Made by a program: the position numbers and the translations under genes
Part shown: piece by piece, positions 19,276 through 26,703 of the stretch
How positions within the stretch are numbered: the stretch's first letter is position 1
How the letters are laid out: the number at the start of each line of letters is the position of its first letter
The notes under the pieces: model-generated
What the model was told of the DNA's origin: nothing
What the model saw: only the letters and a program-made list of their open reading frames with translations
Databases searched by the model: none
Source: Betaproteobacteria bacterium
GTDB taxonomy: Bacteria > Pseudomonadota > Gammaproteobacteria > Burkholderiales > Burkholderiaceae_A
Assembly (NCBI GenBank): GCA_028139135.1
Contig: JAOINB010000009.1
Location: forward strand, 1-46,549
Direction of reading: 5' to 3'
Length of the DNA: 46,549 nucleotides

Positions 19276-20244
19276 ATGAAAATTATTGCGCAAACAAAAC
19301 GAGGGAAATTCTACATCAAGGAAAAAGAAAGTGGTAAAGAAAGATCTAGTCTTGTTGCAAACTGGCAGTTTTTCCGCGGAATAATTAAACCTGAGGAAGA
19401 ACTGAATTATGATGACCTAAAAAAAGGTTTTTTGTGGTCTCAACAAAAAGGATTCATTGAAGAAGACTCATCTATAATAAGTACTATGATAGCTAGAGGC
19501 CAAAAATATGGTCTAAGTCCGGAAGAATCAGTTTTAAGAGCTGAATATTTTCCAACTTCGTCATTACTTAAGCGAGCTAGCCGAGAGGTTCGAAAAGAGA
19601 CTTCAAAACATCATCATTGTGATAGATTTTTCCAACCTTTAAATTGCTCTGGAAGGACAATTTATCCGATTGTAGACAACCTCGAACATCTAAAAAAGCT
19701 TTTCGATACTGGAGCTTCGTTAATTCAATTTAGAGTAAAAAACAAATCGCAAAGTGATATTTTTGCGCTAGTTAAGAAAGCTGTAGAACTTGCAAAAAAT
19801 TACTCCTTTTCAAAACTAATAATTAATGATCATTGGGAAGCTGCTGTAGAAAGTGGTGCGTTTGGAGTACATTTGGGGCAAGAGGATATTAAATATGCTG
19901 ATCTATCAACACTCCGACAAAATGGATTGAGACTGGGCATATCTACTCATAGTTTTTGGGAGGTGAGCTGTGCACTGCATTTCTCTCCGAGTTATATTGC
20001 CTGCGGACCAATTTTTCAGACTCGTGTAAAGAAAATGCCATGGTCGCCACAGGGCATAAGAAACCTGAGTTATTGGGTTAGAATATTACCTAAACCTCTT
20101 GTGGCTATTGGAGGGATTAATCTAACAAATCTAGAGTCCGTAAAACAAACAGGGGTGGAAATTATTTCCTTGATAAATGGAATTAGTGCCGCTGTCTCCC
20201 CTCAGGAAGCTTTTCTTACATATAAAGAACACTGGGAAAAATAG
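19276..20244 (+). CDS. thiE: Thiamine-phosphate synthase ThiE with extra N-terminal domain
   Basis: Joins the pyrimidine pyrophosphate and thiazole phosphate to thiamine phosphate. The C-terminal ~200 residues are ThiE: YPIVDN, QFRVKNKS with the phosphate-binding Arg and Lys, INDHWEAA, GVHLGQEDI, GISTHS, YIACGPIFQT and VAIGGI. The first ~120 residues are an extra domain with a helical segment around RGQKYGLSPEESVL; ordinary ThiE is about 210 residues. As I recall, ThiE proteins of Burkholderiales carry a comparable extension, which hints at lineage. TTG at 19252 (overlapping thiG) is an alternative start; neither has a good ribosome site, so I chose the ATG. Its stop overlaps trmL by one base. 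Confidence 0.9.
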   Translation: MKIIAQTKRGKFYIKEKESGKERSSLVANWQFFRGIIKPEEELNYDDLKKGFLWSQQKGFIEEDSSIISTMIARGQKYGLSPEESVLRAEYFPTSSLLKRASREVRKETSKHHHCDRFFQPLNCSGRTIYPIVDNLEHLKKLFDTGASLIQFRVKNKSQSDIFALVKKAVELAKNYSFSKLIINDHWEAAVESGAFGVHLGQEDIKYADLSTLRQNGLRLGISTHSFWEVSCALHFSPSYIACGPIFQTRVKKMPWSPQGIRNLSYWVRILPKPLVAIGGINLTNLESVKQTGVEIISLINGISAAVSPQEAFLTYKEHWEK

Positions 20245-20735
20245 TGGCTAATATTAAAATAGTAATGGTAGAACCTGAAATTCCAGGCAATACTGGAAAT
20301 ATCATTAGATTATGTGCGAACACCGGCACTGAACTACATTTGATTGGTCCTTTGGGTTTTTTTTTAGACAACCGAGAAATGATAAGGGCAGGACTGGACT
20401 ACAAGGAATTTTGCTCATTACGAAAACACGTTGACTGGAAAGATTTTTGGAATAAAGAAAGTCCTAACATAAGCCAATGCTATGCCTTTACAACCAAGAC
20501 CAAAAGATCAGCTTTCGAGATAAAAAAACTTGGAGAGGAGGCATGGTTATTTTTTGGCGCTGAGAGTAAGGGATTGTCAGATCCTCAAAAAAAAATGTTT
20601 TACGAAAACAACTTGTTGAGGATTCCAATGGTAAGGGAAAGCAGAAGTTTAAATTTAAGTAATTCTGTAGCGATCGTATTATACAAATTTTTGCAAGTTA
20701 ACCAATTTGTTAACGGTGATAATAGATTGAGTTAA
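20244..20735 (+). CDS. trmL: tRNA (cytidine/uridine-34 2'-O) methyltransferase TrmL
   Basis: SPOUT-fold enzyme that 2'-O-methylates the wobble base of certain leucine tRNAs using S-adenosylmethionine. The length, 163 residues, is that of TrmL/YibK. The three SpoU motifs are present: PEIPGNTGNIIRLCANTG near the N-terminus, FGAESKGLSD in the middle and SLNLSNSVAIVLYK in the C-terminal knot. The GTG start overlaps the thiE TAG by one base, so it is the last gene of the thi transcript. Followed by 250 bases without a gene. Confidence 0.94.
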   Translation: MANIKIVMVEPEIPGNTGNIIRLCANTGTELHLIGPLGFFLDNREMIRAGLDYKEFCSLRKHVDWKDFWNKESPNISQCYAFTTKTKRSAFEIKKLGEEAWLFFGAESKGLSDPQKKMFYENNLLRIPMVRESRSLNLSNSVAIVLYKFLQVNQFVNGDNRLS

Positions 20736-20985
20736 CATTTAAACGTTTTGGTGCAGTTTTTGCTGATAGATAGATGTGGGTGTGCCATAGTGTAAGATAT
20801 TGGATTAACCTCAGATTCCTACTCAATTAGGCAATTTTTTTCCGATAAAATCAGTGTTCCTGATTATTGGGCAAGAAACTGCCGGTTGTATACTTTAAGT
20901 TTGAGGTCATCTCCGTTTTACTCTAAGACGTGATAGATTTATTATGTAAATTCAAGGGCCTGAACATTTTGTCGATATAAATATT

Positions 20986-21597
20986 ATGAGAAAGTGGATA
21001 CGTTTAACTATTGAAATTCTTCTAGGCGCTACTGTGGTTGGGTCTGGAACTTTTATTTATCTTCAGATGACAGAGATTAGCCAACTTGAGGTACAAGTGG
21101 CTAAACTCAATAAGAGTTCTGCAAAATCCCCTCCTTCCGATTCCAGTCTTAGCCCTATACGTTTGGAGCAACTAATCGCGAAGGAAAAGGAGTTAGAAGC
21201 GGTTAAATCTGCTTTATCTAACGGGTTAGCTCTTTCAGATGTTGAGAAAGCAGCGAAAAACGCAAAGAATGAAAGCCCTGAGCGTTACTTAGCTATTGGA
21301 GCATTGAGGTTATTGGTTAAAGGCAAGGAGGATCCTGAAACTGCTAAAGCATTTGAAAAAGCATTAGAAATGAATCAGTGGACAGAGAGGTTAAAGTCAG
21401 TGTGTGCCGCGCAGGCAGGAATGGTTGCTTCTGGATTACAAGTAGATGTTCTTAGAGATTGCGATCGAATACAGCAAATTGAAAATAGTATAAAATCAGG
21501 AAATAACAGCGGGGTTGAAAGTGGCGGAGCAAATGGAAACGGGACAGATGAGAATGCCACGGAAGATTCTGAAGGGTTGGGACCAACTGGGGTTTAA
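20986..21597 (+). CDS. Unrecognised membrane-anchored protein with helical periplasmic domain
   Basis: Hypothetical protein of 203 residues. One N-terminal transmembrane helix at about residues 8-26 is followed by a coiled-coil-like stretch (ISQLEVQVAKLN), a helical region with TPR-like spacing around GALRLLVKGKEDPETAKAFE, and a Gly/Ser/Asn/Glu-rich disordered tail from about residue 172. Topology is probably N-in with a periplasmic bulk. It is 2 bases upstream of the PDG-repeat membrane protein at 21600, so the two are likely to work together. No family recognised. The cysteines at about residues 139 and 157 could form a disulfide. Confidence 0.6.
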   Translation: MRKWIRLTIEILLGATVVGSGTFIYLQMTEISQLEVQVAKLNKSSAKSPPSDSSLSPIRLEQLIAKEKELEAVKSALSNGLALSDVEKAAKNAKNESPERYLAIGALRLLVKGKEDPETAKAFEKALEMNQWTERLKSVCAAQAGMVASGLQVDVLRDCDRIQQIENSIKSGNNSGVESGGANGNGTDENATEDSEGLGPTGV

Positions 21598-21599
21598 GG

Positions 21600-22379
21600 G
21601 TGTACCTGTTTAAGCATCAAATTTATCGATTAATTTTTAATTTTGCGTTCTATCTTGTTATGACGGGATATTTTGCTCTAGCTCTTCAATATCCAGATGT
21701 TTTTTTAGCTCCTGATTTTGCAGGGTTCATGGGCATGGTTGTTCTTGGTTTTGCTTTAATATACCTTCGATCAAAAGTATTGAGCTTATTTCCCCAGCCA
21801 AGAAAAGAAAGAAAGGCTTTAAAAGTTAATGCTGATGAATTAAGAAAAAAAATGATTGCGGATCGCGCTAAAAGAATCAAAGCACCTGCAATTGTAGTTG
21901 GACCACCACCGGGTATTGGTGGCCCGCAACCCGACGGAAAGGTTATGGAGTTCGATGAGACTGGAAGGGCTCTACCTTCTGCGAGCAGTGGACCTATAAA
22001 GAGACCAGATGGAGCTATTGTTCACCCTGATGGTCGAATCGAATACCCGGATGGGAGCATACGCTATCCCGACGGTAAGTTAATCAAGGCTGATGGGACT
22101 ATTATTTATCCGGATGGTCGCATAGACGCGCCTAAAAAAATGGTGGAAGAAGTTAAGCGAGAACCTGAAGAACCACTGTCTGATGGTGAAGTAGCTCTAG
22201 TGGAGGGTCAGTCACTGGCTGAGATGAAAGCTAAGCTTAAACCGAAAAAACCGAAAATTGATGTTAGTATGCTGGACAACTCAAGTTCGTATGATGATAA
22301 AGTAGTACTCATGCGACTGCTGGTATCAGAAGATTCTAGCAAAGTGGCTCAAGTGTTTAAAAAAATGATCAAAACTTGA
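21600..22379 (+). CDS. Two-helix membrane protein with exact heptad PDG repeats
   Basis: Hypothetical protein of 259 residues. Two hydrophobic helices (about residues 8-30 and 40-57) lead into a basic linker, then six PDG or ADG turns at residues 136, 143, 150, 157, 164 and 171, an exact period of seven with the form Y/H-PDG-x-I. Such repeats are expected to stack as a free-standing beta-sheet like the G-box of Tcp10/CPAP proteins. The C-terminal 25 residues (DDKVVLMRLLVSEDSSKVAQ) resemble the FliG-binding tail of FliF. The reported start is GTG 21600, but AAGGG at 21596-21600 would fit CTG 21606 better, or a later ATG at 21660. Paired with the gene before it; function unknown. Confidence 0.65.
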   Translation: MYLFKHQIYRLIFNFAFYLVMTGYFALALQYPDVFLAPDFAGFMGMVVLGFALIYLRSKVLSLFPQPRKERKALKVNADELRKKMIADRAKRIKAPAIVVGPPPGIGGPQPDGKVMEFDETGRALPSASSGPIKRPDGAIVHPDGRIEYPDGSIRYPDGKLIKADGTIIYPDGRIDAPKKMVEEVKREPEEPLSDGEVALVEGQSLAEMKAKLKPKKPKIDVSMLDNSSSYDDKVVLMRLLVSEDSSKVAQVFKKMIKT

Positions 22380-22401
22380 TGTAATAACGAAAAACCACTA
22401 A

Positions 22402-22992
22402 ATGTACAGTAATCTCACGGCTATTATTTTAGCAGGTGGCCAAGGAAGCAGGATGGGAGGGTTGGATAAAGGATTAATTCCCTTTAATGATAACCCACTC
22501 ATTAGCTATTCAATCAATGCGGTGAGTCCACATGTCAGCGAGATTATGATCAGTGCTAACCGGAGTATCTCTCAATATCAGCAGCTTGGTTACAAAGTAA
22601 TTAAGGATGAGATGATCGGGGGATTAGGCCCTCTAGCAGGTATATACACGGGTTTGTTAAATTGTAAAACTGAATATTTAATTAGTATTCCTTGCGATAC
22701 GCCCTTTTTGCCTGATAATTTGATCACTAACCTTATAAATTCTGTACGCGAGAAAAATTTTAATGGAGCCATTCCATACACTAATTTGAACAGTGAAAAG
22801 AAGTTATATCATCCAACAGTGATGTTATTACGTACAAAATTAAAAGAAAGTTTGGCCAACTATTTAAACAATGGTGGAAGAAAAATTAAAATTTGGACTG
22901 ATGCGGAAGATTTTTGTGAAGTTTTATTTGATAACAAGAAAAATTTTGCAAATTTAAATTCATTAGATGATTTAAGAAATGAGACAAACTAA
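22402..22992 (+). CDS. mobA: Molybdenum cofactor guanylyltransferase MobA
   Basis: Attaches GMP to molybdopterin to give the guanine dinucleotide cofactor used by DMSO-reductase-family enzymes such as formate dehydrogenase. The 196-residue protein has the nucleotidyltransferase signature LAGGQGSRMGGLDKG at residues 10-24, the GGLGPLAGI loop and PCDTPFLP for metal binding. It begins 22 bases after the PDG-repeat gene and is followed 87 bases later by fdhD, so the two form a molybdo-enzyme maturation unit. The target enzymes are not in the window. Confidence 0.93.
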   Translation: MYSNLTAIILAGGQGSRMGGLDKGLIPFNDNPLISYSINAVSPHVSEIMISANRSISQYQQLGYKVIKDEMIGGLGPLAGIYTGLLNCKTEYLISIPCDTPFLPDNLITNLINSVREKNFNGAIPYTNLNSEKKLYHPTVMLLRTKLKESLANYLNNGGRKIKIWTDAEDFCEVLFDNKKNFANLNSLDDLRNETN

Positions 22993-23079
22993 CTTATACA
23001 TATTTTTCGAGATTCGTACCCCAATCCATATAAACAGCCTCGGGACGAGTCAATCAAGAGTTTGTAGTGAGGTTGGTCA

Positions 23080-23874
23080 TTGAAAGATCAAGAAATTACC
23101 TATGAGGTTGAGGTAATCGATGAGAAAAACCGGAAAAAGCAATTATATATTCCGGCTGAAAGACCAATTACTTTGTACCTTAACAATAAAGAGTTACTGA
23201 CTGTGATGACTTTAGGTATGAATACAAAGTCTTTGATAATTGGTTATCTCAGGAATCAACAATTAGTAAGCTCATTAGATGATATAGAGTCTATTCAAAT
23301 AGATTGGGATGTCAGTGCTGCTGCCATTAAACTAAAAAGCTCAACTTCTAATCTTGATAGGTTAACGGAAAAAGTAACAATAACCAGCGGGTGTGGCCAA
23401 GGTACTATGTTTGGTAATTTGACGGCAGATATAGAAAAGTTCAAGTTAGATTCCGGTTTGAAAATCAAACAGTCAGTGCTGTTGACGATTATCGATGAGG
23501 TAAGACGTTTCAACTCAATTTATAAGCAGGCTGGATCCGTTCATGGATGTTCTCTGTTTAAGGGTTCAAAAATGCTGTTCTACTGTGAAGATGTTGGCCG
23601 ACATAACGCCGTTGATGCGATAGCTGGTAAAATGTGGGAGAACCAACTGGATGGAAAAGATCTAGTGTTCTACACGACCGGTAGATTAACATCAGAAATG
23701 GTTATAAAAGGAGCACAAATGCATATTCCCATTTTGTTATCTCGTTCAGGAGTTACTCAAATGGGTGTAGAAATGGCTAGAAACGTTGATATGACATTAT
23801 TAGGAAGATGTTCTGGAAAACATTTCTACATTTACCATGGATCCCAAAGGCTTATTTTTGATTGTATTGGTTAA
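23080..23874 (+). CDS. fdhD: FdhD-family sulfurtransferase for formate dehydrogenase
   Basis: Delivers sulfur from IscS to the molybdenum cofactor of formate dehydrogenase. TTG at 23080 is preceded by GAGG about 8 bases away. The 264-residue length is standard. The active-site loop reads SGCGQGT with a single cysteine, C105; E. coli FdhD has a CxxC pair here, so the second cysteine is missing. Other family motifs are HGCSLF, EDVGRHNAVDAIAGK, TTGRLTSEMV and PILLSRSG. The stop overlaps the convergent ABC ATPase stop by 4 bases. With mobA it implies a molybdenum-dependent formate dehydrogenase elsewhere. Confidence 0.92.
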   Translation: MKDQEITYEVEVIDEKNRKKQLYIPAERPITLYLNNKELLTVMTLGMNTKSLIIGYLRNQQLVSSLDDIESIQIDWDVSAAAIKLKSSTSNLDRLTEKVTITSGCGQGTMFGNLTADIEKFKLDSGLKIKQSVLLTIIDEVRRFNSIYKQAGSVHGCSLFKGSKMLFYCEDVGRHNAVDAIAGKMWENQLDGKDLVFYTTGRLTSEMVIKGAQMHIPILLSRSGVTQMGVEMARNVDMTLLGRCSGKHFYIYHGSQRLIFDCIG

Positions 23875-24980
23875 AATGTAAAACTCGGTTCGGTTGAATC
23901 GAATGTTACAACATGATCAACCTCGAGCCTGATCCCAATCGGTTTGTGAAGTGGGTGGTCATGATGGCTAGGAACAAATGACAAAACTTCTTCCTCAGTT
24001 GGAAGCTTTAGGGTGTAAAGAAAGTCTGCGCCTCGAAATATTTTCTTAACGACCGTGGCGGACATGTCGCTTTCATCATCATGGATTATATCATCTGGTC
24101 TAATTAAAACTTTAACTTGTTTTTCAGAAAGTTTCCGAGTAGACATGAAATTATTTTTCAATGTCAACTTACCCAAAGCCGTAGTCACAGTATCTCCATC
24201 CTGAAATCCATTGATAAGTGCTCCTTGTCCAATAAATTTTGCAATATCAATATTTTTTGGTTCATGATAAATACGATAGGGTGAATCCCATTGCTGAAGT
24301 TGTCCATCTTTCAAGATTCCAACTTTATCGCCAAGGCTAAATGCCTCCAACTGATCATGTGTAACAAACAAGGCTGTTGTGCTTGTCGCCTTTAGCATTT
24401 CTCTGACATCTTTAACTAGTGCCTGTCTTAGAGCAGGATCTAGATTTGAAAACGGCTCATCAAACAAAATAAGCTTTGGAGAAGGCGCTAATGCGCGTGC
24501 TAAAGCGACACGTTGTTTTTGACCACCAGATAAATTCTGGATACTACTTTCTGCAAAATGTGTCATGCCAGTCAGTGATAGCATTTTTTCTACACGATCT
24601 ACATTTTCGTCAGTAACGTGGCGTAATTTACCTTTTGTTAAGGCAAATATTATGTTTTCTTTTACATTTAGATGCGGGAATAGAGCAAAATCTTGAAATA
24701 CCATTCCCACATTTCGTTGCTCTGAGGGTATGTAACTAAATTTATTTTGCGAATCAAATACATCTCGCCCATCTATGTTAATCCTACCTAGAATAGGATC
24801 TAAAAATCCCGCAATAGCTCGCAAAATTGTTGTCTTGCCACCACCAGATGGTCCAAGTACGATCCCAATTTCTCCCTCCTTTAAGGTCAGCTCAAAGTTA
24901 TCTAAAACAAGGTTAACGGTAGAATTCTTTTTGTTAAGGTAACCAAAGGAAATTTTTTCAAGTTTAAGCGTGTTTCTCAT
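23871..24980 (-). CDS. Fe(III)-type ABC transporter ATPase
   Basis: ATP-hydrolysing subunit of an importer, most like FbpC/FutC of ferric-iron systems. Of 369 residues, the first ~240 are the nucleotide-binding domain: Walker A GPSGGGKT at 43-50, signature LSGGQ at 150-154, Walker B with D174 and E175, and switch histidine H208. The remainder is a TOBE-type regulatory domain. Molybdate or polyamine ATPases share the layout, but the fused two-half permease on the other side of a 50-base divergent gap favours iron. No substrate-binding protein is adjacent. Confidence 0.85.
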   Translation of the reverse strand: MRNTLKLEKISFGYLNKKNSTVNLVLDNFELTLKEGEIGIVLGPSGGGKTTILRAIAGFLDPILGRINIDGRDVFDSQNKFSYIPSEQRNVGMVFQDFALFPHLNVKENIIFALTKGKLRHVTDENVDRVEKMLSLTGMTHFAESSIQNLSGGQKQRVALARALAPSPKLILFDEPFSNLDPALRQALVKDVREMLKATSTTALFVTHDQLEAFSLGDKVGILKDGQLQQWDSPYRIYHEPKNIDIAKFIGQGALINGFQDGDTVTTALGKLTLKNNFMSTRKLSEKQVKVLIRPDDIIHDDESDMSATVVKKIFRGADFLYTLKLPTEEEVLSFVPSHHDHPLHKPIGIRLEVDHVVTFDSTEPSFTF

Positions 24981-25030
24981 GTATAAACTATAATCAAGCT
25001 ATATTTTTTTATGAAAGTCAGGGAACAGAA

Positions 25031-26695
25031 TTGAATGCTACCAGACGCAAACATTCTTTTGCAACTACTAGCTTTGTACTATTAGGACTTTTAATATCAG
25101 CTCCTACCATCGGAATATTTGTAATCACATTGTCTTCTGGGGAAGATATTTTACTAAGTCTTCAAGGAGACGTTGCAGTTTCACAGCTATTGACATATTT
25201 TAAGAACACTGTAATCCTCTGTATTAGCACAGCACTGTTGTCGGTATCCTATAGTATTCCCGTTGCCTGGTGTTTAGCTTTTTATAGTTTCAGAGGCAAG
25301 CGATTAATAGAGATCCTTGTTATCTTGCCAATGGCAATGCCAGCCTATATATTAGCGTACGCTTATACCGATGCTCTTGATTATTCCGGTTGGGTCGCCA
25401 CCTTAATAAGTGAATATTTAGTACATCTAGGTCTTTTCAATGATATTGGAGATACAAAATATATTTGGCCGGAAATAAGATCCATTTACTTTGCTTCTTT
25501 TTTATTAGCAATGTCATTTTCTCCATATTTAGTGCTGATCACCAGAAGAGCATTTCAAGGGAACTATCTGTCACTCATAGATGCGGCCAAAACCATGGGT
25601 GCGACCTCTAAAACTATTTTTTTTAGTATCATACTTCCGCTTACTAGACCTGCTATATTGGCAGCTTCATTGTTGGTGGCTATGGAGTGCTTATCGGACT
25701 TCGGTACAGTTTACTATTTTTCTATTCAGACATTGTCGACTGGTCTTTATAAAGCTTGGCTGGGCTACGGTGATATGACAATGACCTCGTTACTTGCAAT
25801 ATTTATATTTCTGATTGCTATTTCTCTTGCCTTAGGAGATCGATTTTTAAAGCCTGAATACTATCGGATAACCCTGAATAGAAGCAAATCTGATGAAGTC
25901 CAGGTTGTGGGTGTAAAAAGTTTTTTATTAGTTATTTTCTTGTCCATGAGTGGCCTGTTTGGGTTTCTCGTACCATTCATTTTTCTTTTGAAGAGATCAG
26001 TAGAGGAATTTACTTTTACTTCTTTTGTATTGTCTGACTTCTATTCGCTAATCGAATCGTTAACCACAACGATATTTTTGGCCTCAACCGCAACAATGAT
26101 AATTTTGACTACAAGTCTTGTTACTGTTTATGTAATAAGAAGCAGCAGTAACAAGATCGTAGACAGTTTGGCACAGATTTTTACCTCGAATTATGCTGTT
26201 GCGGGGTTGGTATCGGCATTAGCACTATTAACTCTTGCAGGTTACTTAACTAAAATATTGCCGGGATATCTTTTGATGGGAGAAAAATTTGCATTTTGTT
26301 TATCAATGACTCTACTTCTTATAGCTTATTTAAGTCGGTATTTTGCAGTAGGGCACAGTTCTTTAGATACGAGTTTTAAGTCTATAACGAAAAATATCGA
26401 TTATTCCTCTAGTACTCTTGGATTAAATCCAATGAATACTTTTTTCAGGCTCCATTTGCGCTTGTTGAAACCTTCAATCATAATTGCGGGGACACTAATC
26501 TTTCTTGATATTGTTAAAGAATTGCCGGCTACATTAGTGCTCCGTCCTTTAGATATCCAAACATTAGCTATAAGTGCTTATTCTTTTGCCGCGGATGAAG
26601 AGCTGGGACTTGCAGCTATACCCTCACTCGCGATGGTAGCTATCGTTGTTCCTATAGTGTTTTTTTTACGAAAACAATTGTACTCAAATGGATAA
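25031..26695 (+). CDS. Fused ABC permease of the Fe(III) transporter type
   Basis: Inner-membrane permease of 554 residues with two homologous halves, each of about six transmembrane helices, as in FbpB/FutB; ThiP has the same shape. The EAA coupling motif of the first half is DAAKTMGATSKTIFFSIILP, and the second half has a degenerate one around NIDYSSSTLGLNPMNTF. TTG at 25031 is preceded by AGGGA. It faces away from its presumed ATPase at 23871-24980 across a 50-base promoter region. It converges on ppk with 8 bases between stops. Substrate iron is inferred from family resemblance. Confidence 0.85.
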   Translation: MNATRRKHSFATTSFVLLGLLISAPTIGIFVITLSSGEDILLSLQGDVAVSQLLTYFKNTVILCISTALLSVSYSIPVAWCLAFYSFRGKRLIEILVILPMAMPAYILAYAYTDALDYSGWVATLISEYLVHLGLFNDIGDTKYIWPEIRSIYFASFLLAMSFSPYLVLITRRAFQGNYLSLIDAAKTMGATSKTIFFSIILPLTRPAILAASLLVAMECLSDFGTVYYFSIQTLSTGLYKAWLGYGDMTMTSLLAIFIFLIAISLALGDRFLKPEYYRITLNRSKSDEVQVVGVKSFLLVIFLSMSGLFGFLVPFIFLLKRSVEEFTFTSFVLSDFYSLIESLTTTIFLASTATMIILTTSLVTVYVIRSSSNKIVDSLAQIFTSNYAVAGLVSALALLTLAGYLTKILPGYLLMGEKFAFCLSMTLLLIAYLSRYFAVGHSSLDTSFKSITKNIDYSSSTLGLNPMNTFFRLHLRLLKPSIIIAGTLIFLDIVKELPATLVLRPLDIQTLAISAYSFAADEELGLAAIPSLAMVAIVVPIVFFLRKQLYSNG

Positions 26696-26703
26696 TAAAG
26701 CAG

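Noticed and set aside
20736-20985. Riboswitch or small gene between trmL and the membrane module
   Set aside because: No conserved riboswitch blocks, no ORF of useful length and no strong hairpin seen.
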